Below are positions 12,767 to 24,775 of a stretch of 64,000 bases of DNA, in pieces. The translations under genes and the position numbers were made by a program. Below the pieces are notes generated by a model. The model was given only the letters and a program-made list of their open reading frames with translations, had not been told where the DNA came from and did no database searches. The first letter of the stretch is position 1. Every line of letters begins with the position of its first letter. The DNA comes from Cunninghamella blakesleeana (taxonomy: Eukaryota > Mucoromycota > Mucoromycetes > Mucorales > Cunninghamellaceae), in contig JAFCIZ010000001.1 of assembly GCA_017871115.1 (NCBI GenBank), positions 248,001 to 312,000 of the forward strand, read 5' to 3'.

Positions 12767-15279
12767 ATGACAGATCCTTTACGTTATCATATTAATACAA
12801 ATTGGGATTTAAATGAAGAGCAATGGGAAGTACTTGAATCTATTCTAAATACTTTTCTTGGTGAATTAACAGACGAAGAAGCACAAAAGTTAGCAGATAA
12901 ATATTCAAAGGGACCTGATGGTGCTGATAGACAAGCTATATTAGACTTTGCTAAATTAAAATCAACAGATTTGGGATCTAGAAAATTAGTTCAAGGATTT
13001 TTAAATCGTGCTGTAGCACCAGAAAAACGTACAGAAATTTTATTAGTGTTTACATTATTATCTACAAGAGCTGGTACTTTTGCTTTGACTGGTCATTTTA
13101 CCCCATTTAAAGATTTGACACGAAAGGAACGTGAAGCTTGCATTCTTTCCTGGCGTGATTCTTATATTCCAAGACTTCGTCTTTTATATAAGGCTTTTGC
13201 TTCTTTATCTCTTAACAGTATTTATGGTAAAAATCAATGCGATGCTCTTCATAGAGCCATGACTTATCCTGCCCGTGATGTTGAAAGAAGCCACTCAGAT
13301 TATGAACCTGTTAATCAATATCCTCGTATACCTATGTTAACAGAACAAGAACTTTTAAATAGCCATCGTTTTGATGCTATTGTTATTGGTACCGGTTGTG
13401 GTGGTGGAGTTGCCGCTGCTGAATTATCTAAAGCTGGAAAAAAAGTGCTTGTCATTGAAAAGGGCACCTATTATCATGAATCAGATTTTATTCTTACTGA
13501 AAATGATGCCATGGCTAACTTATATGAAGCTGGCGGATTCTTCGGTACTGCCGATGGTCATGTCTATGTTTTAGCTGGAAGTACTTTCGGAGGTACAATA
13601 AAATAATAATAATAAAGACAATGGGTGTATCAATTTATTTATATAATGGCCTGACTAATAACTTTATTTTTGTTTTTTATTAATTATTATAATATTATCC
13701 TAGGTGGTACTACTGTTAATTGGTCTGCATGTTTAAAAGTAATAAATATAAATATATACATATATATATATGCATATCTTTTTTTTTTTTTTTTTTTTTT
13801 CAATATACTAAACGTAGTAAATTTATTTTTTTTTATTTTTATTTTAGTTACAACATTTTGTTCGTGAAGAATGGGCTAAACAAGGCTTAACGCATTTTAT
13901 TTCTCCCAAGGTAAATAATATACCTTTGTATTTATATTTCGAGTAAAAATATTTATTAATCTTTATTTTTTATGTTTACAATATAGTTTTCTAAAGATCT
14001 TGATCGTGTATTTGAAAAAATTGGTGCTTCTACTGAAGGAATTGAACATAATGGTGGTAATCAAATTTTAAAAGAAGGAGCTCAGTAAGTAACTTTTTTG
14101 ATATCAAATTGGCATATATATATATATATTTATTTATTTATTTATAATTACCAATCTTACTACCACAATAATAGAAAACTCGGCTACCATTATGCAGATC
14201 TTCATCAAAATACAAATGGTCAAAAACATCCATGTGCTTATTGTTATGCAGGCTGTAGAGATGGTATTAAAAATGGTACAATGAACACTTACCTTAGAGA
14301 TGCTCAAGAAAATGGTGCTAAATTCATCGACCGTACTAAAGTATTAAAGGTCATCACTAAAAATGGTCAAGCTGTTGGTGTAGAAGTCCTAATAAATCAT
14401 GGGCCACAACAACGTAAAGCTGAAATATATGCGGATATTGTTGTCTGCTCTGCTGGATCATTACAAACACCTGGTGTTTTATTACGTAGTGGGTTAAAAA
14501 ATAAACATATTGGTAAACATTTAAGACTTCATCCTTGTGCAATTCCATTTGGTTTCTTTGATAAAGTAATTAAAAATTATGAAGGGTCTATTATGACAGC
14601 TGTTTCTCATGTGGTTGAAAATGTAGATGGCAATGGTTATGGTGCCAAGTTGGAAGTCCCCTCTAACAATGCTGCCAGTTTTGCCACTGTAGTTCCATGG
14701 CGTAGCAATGCTAATCATAAAGAATCTATGCTTCGTTACCGCAACTATGCTCCTATTTTAGTATTATCTCGCGATAAAGATACTAACTCTGCAGTTCGAT
14801 ATGACGAACACGATAATCTTGCCGTTGATTATGATATCTCTACTCATGATCGTCAATCTATTCTAGCTGGTATATTGAAAGCACTCGATATATTAGTAGC
14901 TGCTGGTGCTCGTGAAGTGAATTCTGGTCAATTTTCTGTTGAACCTTTTGTATTCCAAGAACACGAAGAAAGTCGTATCGATAACCCTCGCTATATTGCC
15001 TGGCGCAATAATGTTGAAAGAGTAGGTATTCCTTCCTTTGGTTCTGGCCTCTTTGCTGCCCATCAAATGGGTACGGCTAGAATGGGTATTTCTCCAAAAG
15101 TATCCGTTGTTAAACCTACTGGTGAAACTTGGGAAGTGAAAAATCTTTATGTCTGTGATACCTCTGTTTTCCCTACCGCTTCAGGAGTTAATCCTCAAGT
15201 TACTACTTACGCTGTTGCTTACCATATCACTGACTGTATTATCAAAAAGGACACTATCAACAAAGCCGCAAAATTATAA
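12767..15279 (+). CDS. Long-chain fatty alcohol oxidase (GMC oxidoreductase family)
   Basis: The family oxidises long-chain alcohols to aldehydes with FAD and O2, giving H2O2, usually in omega-oxidation of alkanes and fatty acids. Five exons join cleanly: 12767-13592, 13704-13738, 13848-13910, 13987-14084 and 14175-15279, for 708 residues, the usual FAO length. The N-terminal helical part precedes the FAD dinucleotide fold FDAIVIGTGCGGGVAAAELS with VIEKG. Then come the GMC signature region GSTFGGGTTVNWSACLK and CAYCYAGCRDG. The C-terminal GMC_oxred_C part has FGSGLFAAHQMGTARMG and CDTSVFPTASGVNPQVTTYA, with the conserved His and Asn. No signal peptide is present. The family usually sits in ER or peroxisomal membrane; the C-terminus AAKL is not a canonical SKL signal but ends in KL. 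Confidence 0.95.
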
Positions 15280-15655
15280 GATGTATTATTTTTCATTTTA
15301 TTTATTTTTTTTATAAAAATAACATGCTTTTGTAATTTATATATTATAGTATTTCATTTTTAATAAATTAATTTAACCATTATTAAGATGTAAATGTATA
15401 AATATCTAAGAACAATTATTTTTTCATAAAGTTTGAACGGATTAATAAATTTTTATTTTATTTCTATTAAAAAATAAAAAATAAAAAATAAAAAATAAAA
15501 AATAAAAAATAAAAATTTTGGGAATGGATGATATTGCACTTTTACTACTATACATCCATCCATAAATTGGTATTTAAAGGAAAATTGAATATCTAGTCTA
15601 TTTATTTACATTACTTTTTACATATCTCATAATAACTTTAAAGTACTAAAATGTT
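15280..15655. other. 3' flank of the oxidase gene with a hexamer tandem repeat
   Basis: This noncoding flank contains seven or so perfect copies of AAAAAT between about 15,470 and 15,515. Poly(A)-signal-like AATAAA words occur. No gene is visible. Confidence 0.6.
15470..15515. repeat. Tandem (AAAAAT)n microsatellite
   Basis: Near-perfect hexanucleotide units AAAAAT repeat about seven times directly after the oxidase gene. It is directly visible in the sequence and sits about 150 bases before repeat copy A begins. Confidence 0.85.
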
Positions 15656-15689
15656 AGATCATGGAAAGTTTATAAAGAAAACTTTAAGC

Positions 15690-17720
15690 ATTGAAGAGGC
15701 GAACTATATAGTTGCGAGCAAAAAGTATTTGTACCATGAAAAATTTTTAAATGATAATTTCTGAGTACCTTTACAAGCATATATATTAGCCATTGTTTCT
15801 TGTTAAACACGTAGGTTATAAATCAGTCATTCAGTGTATGTAAAATAAATAGCTTTTTTATAATGCATATTCTTTATGCCCATTGATAAATTTTATTTTT
15901 TCAAATTCCGATTATATTTTCTATAAAATCAAGAAAATTTCCCAGACTATTTTTTCTTTTTCTTTTACTTTACACTTCATTTTTTTTATATTTTATATTC
16001 TTTTCTTTTTTTTTCGTTAGCTTTTTCCTATTACTTGTGGTTCTACTTATGGTGGGCCGATTTGGTGTGTATATATGGGGGGATATATCAGTTATCGCAA
16101 AGGAACAATAGACTGTGTTAACTTTTGTTAATCGATGCTAAGAATCCAGAAGATAGGGTTGTCCCCTCTGTCAAGTCATGTCGTAGTCAAGATCTTTTAT
16201 TCAAGTTGTTTACTTTTTTTAATAAAGTTGTTTATTTTTAAATAGGTCTTTTTTTTATGAACTAGTCTTTTTTAATAGTGATTTTATTTAATTTTGTTTT
16301 GTTTATTGAGTTACTGCTTCGTACCTATTGAACTATTATTTTTAACTTTTAATGAAGCAAACATGAGGAGAGCTCCTTAGTTTTGATAAATATATATTTG
16401 AGAAATATTAATTTAATTATTTATTCCTTTTCACTCTTTGAAAATATATTTTATTATTATTTTGTATTTATAATCTATTATCAGCATTCTCTTTTATTTG
16501 AAAAACGGTAACTAGTAGTAAAAAGGATACCACCTTACATAGTCAATTTATAATTGGCTCTTTTAACATTCACTTAAACAAAAATCTACTAACTGAAGTA
16601 GAGTTAATTCAATAGAAGTAAATGACAGTAATGTTAAACAGCCTCTACTTTTTTAATAAACAGAAAGCCTACTAGCGAAAGAAAAAACTAATGATTTAAA
16701 AGTATTAAACTTCATTTACTTTCCGAAGCTATTTATATGCAAGTTCCATAATACTGAAAACAAAAATCTAACTGTTTTATTTATTGATAAGAATAAAATA
16801 AAGCAAAAAAAAAAAAAAGTCTAGTAATTATTCATAAGGGTTTATATCTTTCTTCTTCTTTCATGGTTTATATAATCTAATTGAAACATATCTTTTTTTA
16901 TTATTAGATAATGGTATTATTTTTATATTGTGTAGTATGGCCAAAGTTTTTATTTAAAGATGTAAACTTAAGAAAAACTAAGGGAGAGAGAATAAAAGAG
17001 TCATTATAGAAGAGAAAGAATTAACACGGTTCTATATATATATATATATATTTATTCTTTATTGATTTTAGTGTATCTTTCAGAAATTCAATTACTGTGT
17101 TATCTCGATTATTTTATTTAACTCTCTATTTCATAAGTTCATCGACGCGTTAATGAATTAAAGATGGATTCATCGAAATTATTAGATAGTGGTGATAATA
17201 CTGGAAATTAAAAACAAAAGGTTTATTAAAAAAAAACAGAGCAATGAAATACATTAGCTGGTGTTAAATGGTAAATGATGAATTGTTATTCCTTTTTATT
17301 CATTTTTATTTTTATATTTTCATCAATTTATTTATTAATATATATATAAAATGAAGATGTTGCTGTAAAAGAAAAAAAAATAGTTTGTTTAAAAAGTATA
17401 AATACAATGGTAGATATACTTTGAGAACAATTTCTAATTTACTTTTCTGTAATACTTCTCGGTATTGGGTATGAATATTATGCATTAAATCTGGTAGCAA
17501 TATTGGTATATAATTGAATAGATGACATATATATATAGAGTCTTAAATATAATACTTGGTTGGTTATTGTCTTACTTATTGGGAGATGAATTAAATGATA
17601 TAAGATAATTGTTAAAATAGAAAAAAAGGGGGAAAAAATAGAGCATTTTTTTAACACAGTTAGTATGGTATAGATGTAAATCATGTACGTATTTGTAAAA
17701 GAATTAAACAATTGTTTAAA
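15690..17720 (+). repeat. Dispersed repeat, copy A (inverted relative to copy B)
   Basis: Long blocks of this stretch reappear as reverse complement at about 39,215-40,480. Matching blocks (A versus B) are 15,833-16,081 with 40,330-40,090; 16,345-16,725 with 40,075-39,690; 16,925-17,050 with 39,665-39,550; and 17,385-17,720 with 39,555-39,215. In the last block I count about 7 differences in about 134 aligned bases, nearly all transitions. Copy A carries three segments that B lacks, at about 16,082-16,335, 16,727-16,920 and 17,055-17,385. Weaker similarity continues left to about 15,690 and right past 17,720. The right edge of the strong match has the palindrome AAACAATTGTTT (17,706-17,717). 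No intact transposase, reverse transcriptase, LTR or TIR was recognised, so the element class is unknown. Confidence 0.8.
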
Positions 17721-18417
17721 TGATAATAGTATATAAATGATGATTTTATAAAGGAAAAAAAAAAGGCTAATATATATAATTTATATACAACTTCTTAAAT
17801 AAAATCTTGAAAAACTATTACCCTTTTTGGAAATTAGCTCACAATAAAGAATGGCTTTATTATTAAATTATTAAAACGTCAGGTTAATAGCTCTATTAGT
17901 TGTAAAATAAATGACTTTTTAACGTGCAAAAATATTTTATAAAAATAAGCTGGATTATAGAGGATGATTACGTTATTAATCTGCTTAAATTTTAAGTCAA
18001 TGTGTATATTATTTATGAACATATATATATATATATACTTAAGACAGCATAATACGTATAAACTCAAGGAACTTACGCAATGAAAAACGATCATGACTAC
18101 AGTTTTAAAAAATAGCCTTCAACCTTGGTTGATTTTTAAATATATGTACTACTACAATAAAAATTACAGAAGTTTATGATAATTTACAACAAAAAAAGTA
18201 TAAACTATTCATCATCTAATTATTAGCAACTTAAAAAAAGCTTATTAAAAAATTTACATACTGATATAAATCAACTCAAATATTTTGATCATTTAAACTT
18301 TTAAACAGCGCTGCTCAGTTTTTTTAATCTGAAAATTTTTATTTCCTCTTTTCTTTTTCCTGTTCCTTAATTTTACTATTATTATTACTTATTTTGGAGT
18401 ACATAAAACAGTTACAA
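17721..18417. other. Gene-free flank between repeat copy A and the hydrolase gene
   Basis: The left part (to about 17,900) keeps patchy similarity to the reverse complement of 39,080-39,215, suggesting that the repeat is longer than its well-conserved core. The remainder is AT-rich upstream DNA of the hydrolase gene with a pyrimidine tract at about 18,340-18,365. No credible coding frame exists. Confidence 0.4.
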
Positions 18418-20137
18418 ATGAATAAAAGGCTATTATTAGTTTTTGTTCATGGATTTCGTGGATCTGAAACAAGCTTTAAGGTAATTTATCTATTCATCTT
18501 TAGTTTTTATCTTTTATATTTTTCATACATCAAATATTAGTTATACTATTATTTATAATATGTTGAATCCCCTTCCTTCTACTATTTCCTTCTTTTTTTT
18601 AAAAAAATAGACTTCTATTTTTTTTTCTTTTTTTTAGCAATTTCCAGATTGGTTAAAGTCTACACTACAAACTATATACCCTATCAAGGTTGAATCTATT
18701 GTTTATCCAAGTTATAAAACATCTGGGTAAGATAAAAATAAAGTACTAAAAAAAAGGGGAGAAGGAAAACAAGGCTGATTTATATATTTATATATTATAT
18801 ATCATAGTGATTTATCTGTTGCGGTAAAAAACTTTAGTTCCTGGTTATTGGATCAAATTAAAGAGGAAAATGAAACAAATATTATTATTCTTGCTCATTC
18901 TATGGGAGGCATTGTTGGTATGTAAATACAATATATATAAAAGAAAAATATAGTAAATGATCAATAATGAGGTTGCTCATTCTTTTTTTCCCCCACTTTT
19001 TTCTCATTATTGTTACTGATCACAATTAGGTGCTGATACAATTATTCAATTTAATGAAAGAAGAGAACATGATAATCCATTAAAAAAAGCAGAAATATTA
19101 GGGTTAGTAGCCTTTGATACACCTTTTTATTCCATCAATCATGACAGTATGTCCAGTACAGCATTAACAAATATAGAAAAATGGACCCGTGCCATCTCAC
19201 CACCTTCAACACCTGTACCTTCTAATTCAAGAGGAGTTTCAAATAACCAACCACAATTAACTTGGTTGTCAGGTACGCCTTCTTTATCAACAATAACATC
19301 AAATACAACCACAAGATCAGCTAGATCAACATCAACAACAACAACAACTTCATCATCTTCAAGTAAAAAATGGGGATTTTTTGCTGGAGCTGCAGCTGCT
19401 GTCGCAGTTGGTGCTGCCGGGATTTATATTAATCGCGAAAAAATTGCTTCAACATTTTCCAATGCTTATGATCAAATGGAATTTGTTAGTACGTTAATAG
19501 ATTTTGATGGATGTGATAAAAGGTAATAATAAGAGTAATAAACTTTTACCTAATGATATATATATATATATATACCATTAAAATAGATAAATAAATAAAA
19601 AGAAAGGAAAGGAAATAAAATAGGAAAAAGAAAAAAAAGAAAGAAATTTTAACTAATAATTATAATTACAATGACTTATTATTTTTTAGAGTGAAAAAAT
19701 TATTAGAAATTCCCGACCTCTTTGTAAGATGCTTTTATATCATGGTAATAATAATAAATAAATAATAAATAAATAAATAAATAATAAGGCAAAAGCATGG
19801 GAAAACATTAGTAATGGTCTTATTATTATTATTGTTTTATTTTTTTTGCATAAAGATGCCATCTGTGGATGAACATATACAACCTCGTACATTTATAGCA
19901 TTACCACCTGATTCAACACAACACCTTTTTATACCTATCATTACAAAAGCTGAATCGGAAGTAGCTGCTCATACAAGTTTATTTAATCCAACGAAAAATA
20001 ATGAATATTATAACATGGGGTCAGATACTATATCACTTATATCAGAAATGATGGCTCGTTATAATCGTAAACATAATACCACAACCACTACTACCACTTC
20101 GAAACCTAGTCAGCCTATTGATTTAGATTTAGATTAA
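18418..20137 (+). CDS. Alpha/beta hydrolase, DUF676-type putative lipase
   Basis: Six exons join in frame (18418-18480, 18638-18726, 18808-18917, 19030-19522, 19690-19744, 19856-20137) to 363 residues. The N-terminus MNKRLLLVFVHGFRGSETSF is the first strand and oxyanion-loop region (HGFRG) of a serine hydrolase. The nucleophile elbow is IIILAHSMGGIVGAD, with Ser as the likely catalytic residue, followed by LGLVAFDTPFYSIN. This matches DUF676/lipase-like proteins. A Ser/Thr-rich insert (about residues 130-200) is followed by a hydrophobic stretch, FFAGAAAAVAVGAAGIYI, that may be a membrane segment. The C-terminal part, FVSTLIDFDGC...VKKLLEIPDLF and RTFIALPPDS, resembles conserved fungal hypothetical hydrolases. 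No signal peptide is seen. The substrate is unknown. Confidence 0.82.
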
Positions 20138-20654
20138 TTATTATTTTTTTCGGTAATGCAAATCTATTCGATGAAATGGGCTTATCTCATTGGTTAATCT
20201 TATTTTTCGTTATTTTTTTTTTTATTTGATCATAAGGTGTAATATTTATTATATTTAAAATAAACGCTATTTATATATTTTTTTTTAAAAAAAATGTGAT
20301 TTATTAAATAAATTAATGAGAATAATCTTGTCTTCCAACCGAGACAATATTCGGCTGACGATGTTGAACGCCATAAGAAAAAAAAATATGTATAAGAAAA
20401 ATATTAGAATATAAAAAAATTAAATTATCTAACAAAGTATGATGCAAAATAATATAAGGAATAAAATATATATATATAAAAAAATAATACTATATAGATG
20501 ACGGATAATATTATGATATATAATAATTATGAAAGATGATTAAAACGAAATGAAGAGGGGATAATGAAAAATAAAGTTTGTTGAAAACATGTATCATAAA
20601 TAAAAAGAAAAAAGGGATATTATTTTTTTTTTAGAAAAAAAAAAATCATTACAT
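20138..20654. other. Convergent intergenic region (3' ends of hydrolase and SAM synthetase genes)
   Basis: Both neighbours end here, so this holds two 3' UTRs. A T-run/A-run palindrome lies at about 20,279-20,294. No coding sequence is visible. Confidence 0.5.
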
Positions 20655-22036
20655 TTAGAACTTGAGTTCCTTAGGTTGATCCCAAGTGAATTCTTCACGA
20701 CCAAAGTGACCATAAGCAGCAGTCTTTTGGTAGATAGGTTTGAAGAGATCTAATTCTTTAACAATAACACCAGGACGTAAATCAAAGTTATTTTTAACGA
20801 TTTCAAGGATTTCAGATTCAGGACGGGTACCAGTACCGTAGGTATCAACAAAGACAGATAAAGGTTCAGCAACACCAATAGCATAAGAGAATTGAACAAG
20901 AGCACGACGACATAATTTAGCGTTGATTAAAGACTTGGCAACCCAACGAGCAGCATAAGCACCGGAACGATCGACCTTAGACCAATCTTTACCAGAGAAG
21001 GCACCACCACCGTGAGCACCCCAACCACCATAGGTATCGACAATGATCTTACGACCAGTTAAACCAGCATCACCTTGAGGACCACCGATGATGAATTTAC
21101 CGGAAGGTTGAATGTGATAGATGGTCTTGTCATTTAATAAGTGGGCAGGGACAACGGGTTTAATAACATGTTCTAAAAGAGCCTTACGTAAATCTTCAGT
21201 AGAGATTTCTTCAGCATGTTGAACAGAGATAACGATGGTATCGACACGTAAGGGGACCATAGCACCATTTTCATTCTTATATTCAATAGTAACTTGGGTC
21301 TTGGAGTCAGGACGTAACCAACCTAAAGTACCATCACGACGTAAATCAGCCATACGACGATTTAATTTGTGGGATAAGACGACAGTTAAAGGCATCATTT
21401 CAGGAGTTTCATCAGTGGCATAACCAAACATAATACCTTGATCACCAGCACCAATATCTTCGATGTTGAATGATTTTTGTACTAAACCTTGAGAAATATC
21501 AGGGGATTGTTGTTCAATAGCAACCAAAACATTACAGGTCTTATAATCGAAACCCTTATCAGAAGAGTCGTATCCAATTTGTTTAATGGTGTTACGAATA
21601 ATCTTTTGATAATCCAAGTTGGCTTTGGTGGTGATTTCACCAAATACCATGATCATACCAGTCTTAGCAGCAGTTTCACAAGCAACTTTGGATAAAGGAT
21701 CTTGAGCTAAACAAGCATCTAAGATGGCATCAGAAACTTGATCACAAATCTTGTCTATATTAGATAATAATGCAAAAGGAAGAAATAGAAAAGTATAAGT
21801 TAGTTACAAGACCTTTAAACACTATTAAGTTATATATGTTATTCACTAATAGTACACTCTCATCTTTCTTGTCATCTTGTTTATATTTATTTATATATAT
21901 GTATATAAAAATATATTTACAAGGTCCGTTCTTTTTTTTTTCGACTCCATTTATTTTAAAAACCCACTATTATAATTCACTTACCAGGATGACCTTCACC
22001 AACAGATTCAGAAGTAAAAAGGAAAGTTTCGCTCAT
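20655..22036 (-). CDS. SAM2: S-adenosylmethionine synthetase
   Basis: This cytosolic enzyme makes S-adenosylmethionine from methionine and ATP. Exon 1 (21985-22036) gives [17 protein letters not shown] and exon 2 (20655-21754) continues with [20 protein letters not shown], for 383 residues, the family norm. Signature [15 protein letters not shown] (metal/ATP loop) and the P-loop-like [16 protein letters not shown] are intact, as are [20 protein letters not shown] and the C-terminal [12 protein letters not shown]. The single intron splits the Asp codon of GHPDK, just inside the N-terminal signature. The coding region is clearly richer in GC and in C-ending codons than neighbouring genes, as expected of a highly expressed gene. 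Two CCAAT boxes (CCCAATCAA near 22,287 and GCCAATCATT near 22,323) lie upstream. Confidence 0.98.
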
Positions 22037-22286
22037 GATATAAGGTTATTTGTTTTGTGTTTTTTAAATAAATAAAAGAGGTTAGAGAAAAGAAAAGAAA
22101 AAGGAAAAAAAGGGAGAGAAAAAAAAAAAAAAATTAAATTTAAATATTTTTTTTTTTTTTAACTCTTTATATATAAAAAATAAAAACCCGCCACTTGAAA
22201 AATTGTAAATTTTTTTTTTTTTTTGAGTTTGATAGAAAGAATAATCCCAGCCACCCATTCTGTGAATAAAATCTTGTCTATAGCCC

Positions 22287-22332
22287 AATCAAAATTTTTT
22301 AAAAAGTTTTTTGATGCCTCTCAGCCAATCAT
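22287..22332 (-). promoter_or_regulatory. Paired CCAAT boxes upstream of SAM synthetase
   Basis: Two CCAATCA words on the plus strand lie about 250-290 bases upstream of the SAM synthetase start. CCAAT is the known binding site of the HAP/NF-Y complex in fungi. Use of these sites is inferred only from position. Confidence 0.4.
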
Positions 22333-22859
22333 TAGTCGAATCACCTCATTTTCATCTATTTTCTTATAATATTAATAAAAACGCGTTTGACTTCTCCTTG
22401 AGAGCTAATCATCATATTTCTAATTTATTAAGGTTGCTTTAAACTTTAATTCTCTTTCAATAGAACCCGTACCTTTTTTGTTATTTTTGATTAAAAATCA
22501 TCATCACTTTATTATCATTCTTCCCCATAAAAATAAATAATCATCATTTAAAATAAAAACAAAGTCATTTAAAAAATTAAAATACATTTATTATTGATAA
22601 AATTTGTTTTGAATTACATATTTATATATACATATATACAATAATAATAATAATAATAATAACAATAATAATAATAATAATAAATATGCTATTCTATAAT
22701 ACACTATCTACAATATTCTTGATTATAAAATAAAATATCTATTTATAAAAAATAAAAAAAAGATTTAATCAGATAAGAATTACATAAAAAATAATAATGG
22801 AAATATATATATATAAAATTATCAAAGTTCAGCTATATTGTTGACATTCGACATTCTAT

Positions 22860-22906
22860 AAGTGTGCTTGTACAGAGCACGAGTCCGTCCGCCCGTCAAA
22901 GCAAAT
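22860..22906. other. Small GC-rich patch in AT-rich DNA, with short hairpin
   Basis: The stretch contains GTGCTTGTACAGAGCAC (stem GTGCT/AGCAC) followed by GAGTCCGTCCGCCCGTC. Its base composition differs sharply from its surroundings. It could be a short noncoding RNA, a protein binding site or a repeat remnant. No family was recognised. Confidence 0.45.
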
Positions 22907-23076
22907 ATCATCATTACAAAAAATAATTTATACATAAATATATAATATATACAATTTTATTACCTATTATTATTACTATTATTAATATTTTGGCTCATTT
23001 TTTTTTTCAAAAAAATAAATAACCTATATAAAAAAATAAAAATAAGTATATATATTCTTTTTTTAATAAAAAAAAA

Positions 23077-23108
<32 letters not shown>

Positions 23109-23525
23109 CAAGTGAATCAGACAAGGCTGATAACTTATAAATGTCAAAAGGCAACATAAGGGTAATTCAGTATTTATGATAAATATGGACATCTTATCAT
23201 CATATACACTTGATAAATAATAATAAATAATATATATAAAATATAAAATATCTTTTACTTTACCTTTTTTTTTTAAAGAAAAAAAAACAATCCCGTGTAT
23301 TAAAAAAAAGAAATAAAAAGAAAAAGAAAACCAGAAAAAAAAATTTTTTTTTCTTTCTCAACTAAAACCTTTTCCATAGAAGAAAAAAAAAATTTTTTTT
23401 TATTGTTGACAGTCCCAATTGAACAACTATCGGAATTCTAAAAGATTGACCTATTCATTAAACATTTTATATAGTTTTTTTTAAAAAAAAAACGTTTGTA
23501 AGAGTAAAAAAAAAATCAATATTAA

Positions 23526-23566
<41 letters not shown>

Positions 23567-23974
23567 AGATGATCAAAATGTGAATGCATCTGAATACGGA
23601 AAAAAAAGGAAATGGACAATTTTTAAACAGATGATTGTGCACGTTTGAGAGGAAAAATTAATAGATTTATGCTTCTTTGAACCAATCAAAACTGATTTTC
23701 ATAGTGAATGGTAAGTACACTCATATTTAGTAGTACGATACTTTTTACTTGCTTCATTATCATATTATTATTTTTTGGGTATTTTGGGTTTATTTTTTAT
23801 TTTTTAATTTTTTTTGAGCTTATCATATCTTTTATAAAATACATACCTTTTTATATATATTTTTATTTCATTAAAAAAAATAAAATTAAAATTGAAATCA
23901 AAAATATCTATTTCTTTTTTTTTTTTTTCCCTCTCTTTTTACTTTTATTTTTTTTAATTATATATCATTATAAA

Positions 23975-24775
23975 ATGACATTGTATCAATTATATGCCTA
24001 TTATTATGCAACCAGTTTACTATTTCTAAGTGTTACCTTTTTCATATGCAAAGAACATCAATTTATTACCAGTACCAAACAATTAAGTTGGATCTTAACG
24101 GGTGTCAGTAGTCTTGTGTGCTCTATAGCTTCCTTACCAAGAATGTATCGATTTTGGAAAAGTGGGTATGATATGTATTGGTTGGCTTTAAACAGCAATA
24201 ATGATATTGCCTTAGTATGTTTTTTCCAGATATATTTATTTTTGGATCTTGCCTTAGGATATCGTTATTATAAAAAACAAATCCGTTGGGTCACTGGTTG
24301 GTTTCATCATTCGATGTATCTTATACTTTTATGTTGGTTTTTAAAGAAAAGAATTGCCTCGTTTTTTGTTACTGCTGCGATATTAGAATTACCTACCTTG
24401 ATTTTATCTATAGGTTCTTTATATCCTAAATACCGATCCGATCATTTATTTGCCATTTCCTTCTTTATTTTGCGTTTGGTATTCCATACATCCATGATTC
24501 GTTTATTAAAACACCATCATCATATAAAATCCTTGTGGTTAGTGGCTTTAGCAATTTTGCCTTTACATTTATATTGGTTTTATGGTATTATGACTCTTCA
24601 GGTTAGAAAATTCAAAGGTAAATACTTATCTTCATCTTCTTCACATGTTGTCTCTATAAATACTCCATCTACTACCATCGATCCAATTTCTACAACAACT
24701 GCGGTGGCAGCTTCAACGGCCACTTTATTATTAAATGAATCTAGAGTGATGGATAAAGCCATGTCTACTATATAA
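23975..24775 (+). CDS. Multi-span membrane protein, probable TLC-domain family
   Basis: The open frame extends upstream to 23708. That extension is encoded by T-rich DNA that reads as poly-Phe/Ile, so the ATG at 23975 (MTLYQLYAYYYATSLLFLSV) is preferred, giving 266 residues. About seven hydrophobic segments follow. A conserved-looking block has SLPRMYRFWKSGYD, ALVCFFQIYLFLDLALGYRYY, GWFHHSMYLILLCWFLKKR and AAILELPTLILSIGSLYPKY. The order DLALG...HH...ELPT resembles TLC (TRAM-LAG1-CLN8) proteins of the TMEM56/TLCD type, found in ER-linked membranes and lipid metabolism. The assignment rests on pattern recognition and could be wrong. A Ser/Thr/Ala-rich cytosolic tail ends the protein. The gene has no intron in this model. 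Confidence 0.7.
   Translation: MTLYQLYAYYYATSLLFLSVTFFICKEHQFITSTKQLSWILTGVSSLVCSIASLPRMYRFWKSGYDMYWLALNSNNDIALVCFFQIYLFLDLALGYRYYKKQIRWVTGWFHHSMYLILLCWFLKKRIASFFVTAAILELPTLILSIGSLYPKYRSDHLFAISFFILRLVFHTSMIRLLKHHHHIKSLWLVALAILPLHLYWFYGIMTLQVRKFKGKYLSSSSSHVVSINTPSTTIDPISTTTAVAASTATLLLNESRVMDKAMSTI

Larger units (their letters stand above)
22037..23974. other. Divergent intergenic region between SAM synthetase and the TLC-like gene
   Basis: This 1.9-kb region has CCAAT boxes near 22,287 and 22,323 and an ACGCGT word near 22,381. There are (AAT)n repeats at about 22,640-22,685 and a small GC-rich patch at 22,860-22,905. A T-run/A-run palindrome lies at about 23,475-23,492 and (AT)n at about 23,530-23,562. 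No protein gene is supported. Confidence 0.5.

Noticed and set aside
16060..16200. Possible Tc1/mariner transposase relic in repeat copy A
   Set aside because: Only a short IWG-type resemblance was seen and the frame breaks at once. This is too weak to name the element.
23975..24775. Sugar-porter or GPCR identity for the membrane protein
   Set aside because: No MFS signature or seven-helix receptor motif is present. The HH and ELPT spacing fits a TLC-type protein better.
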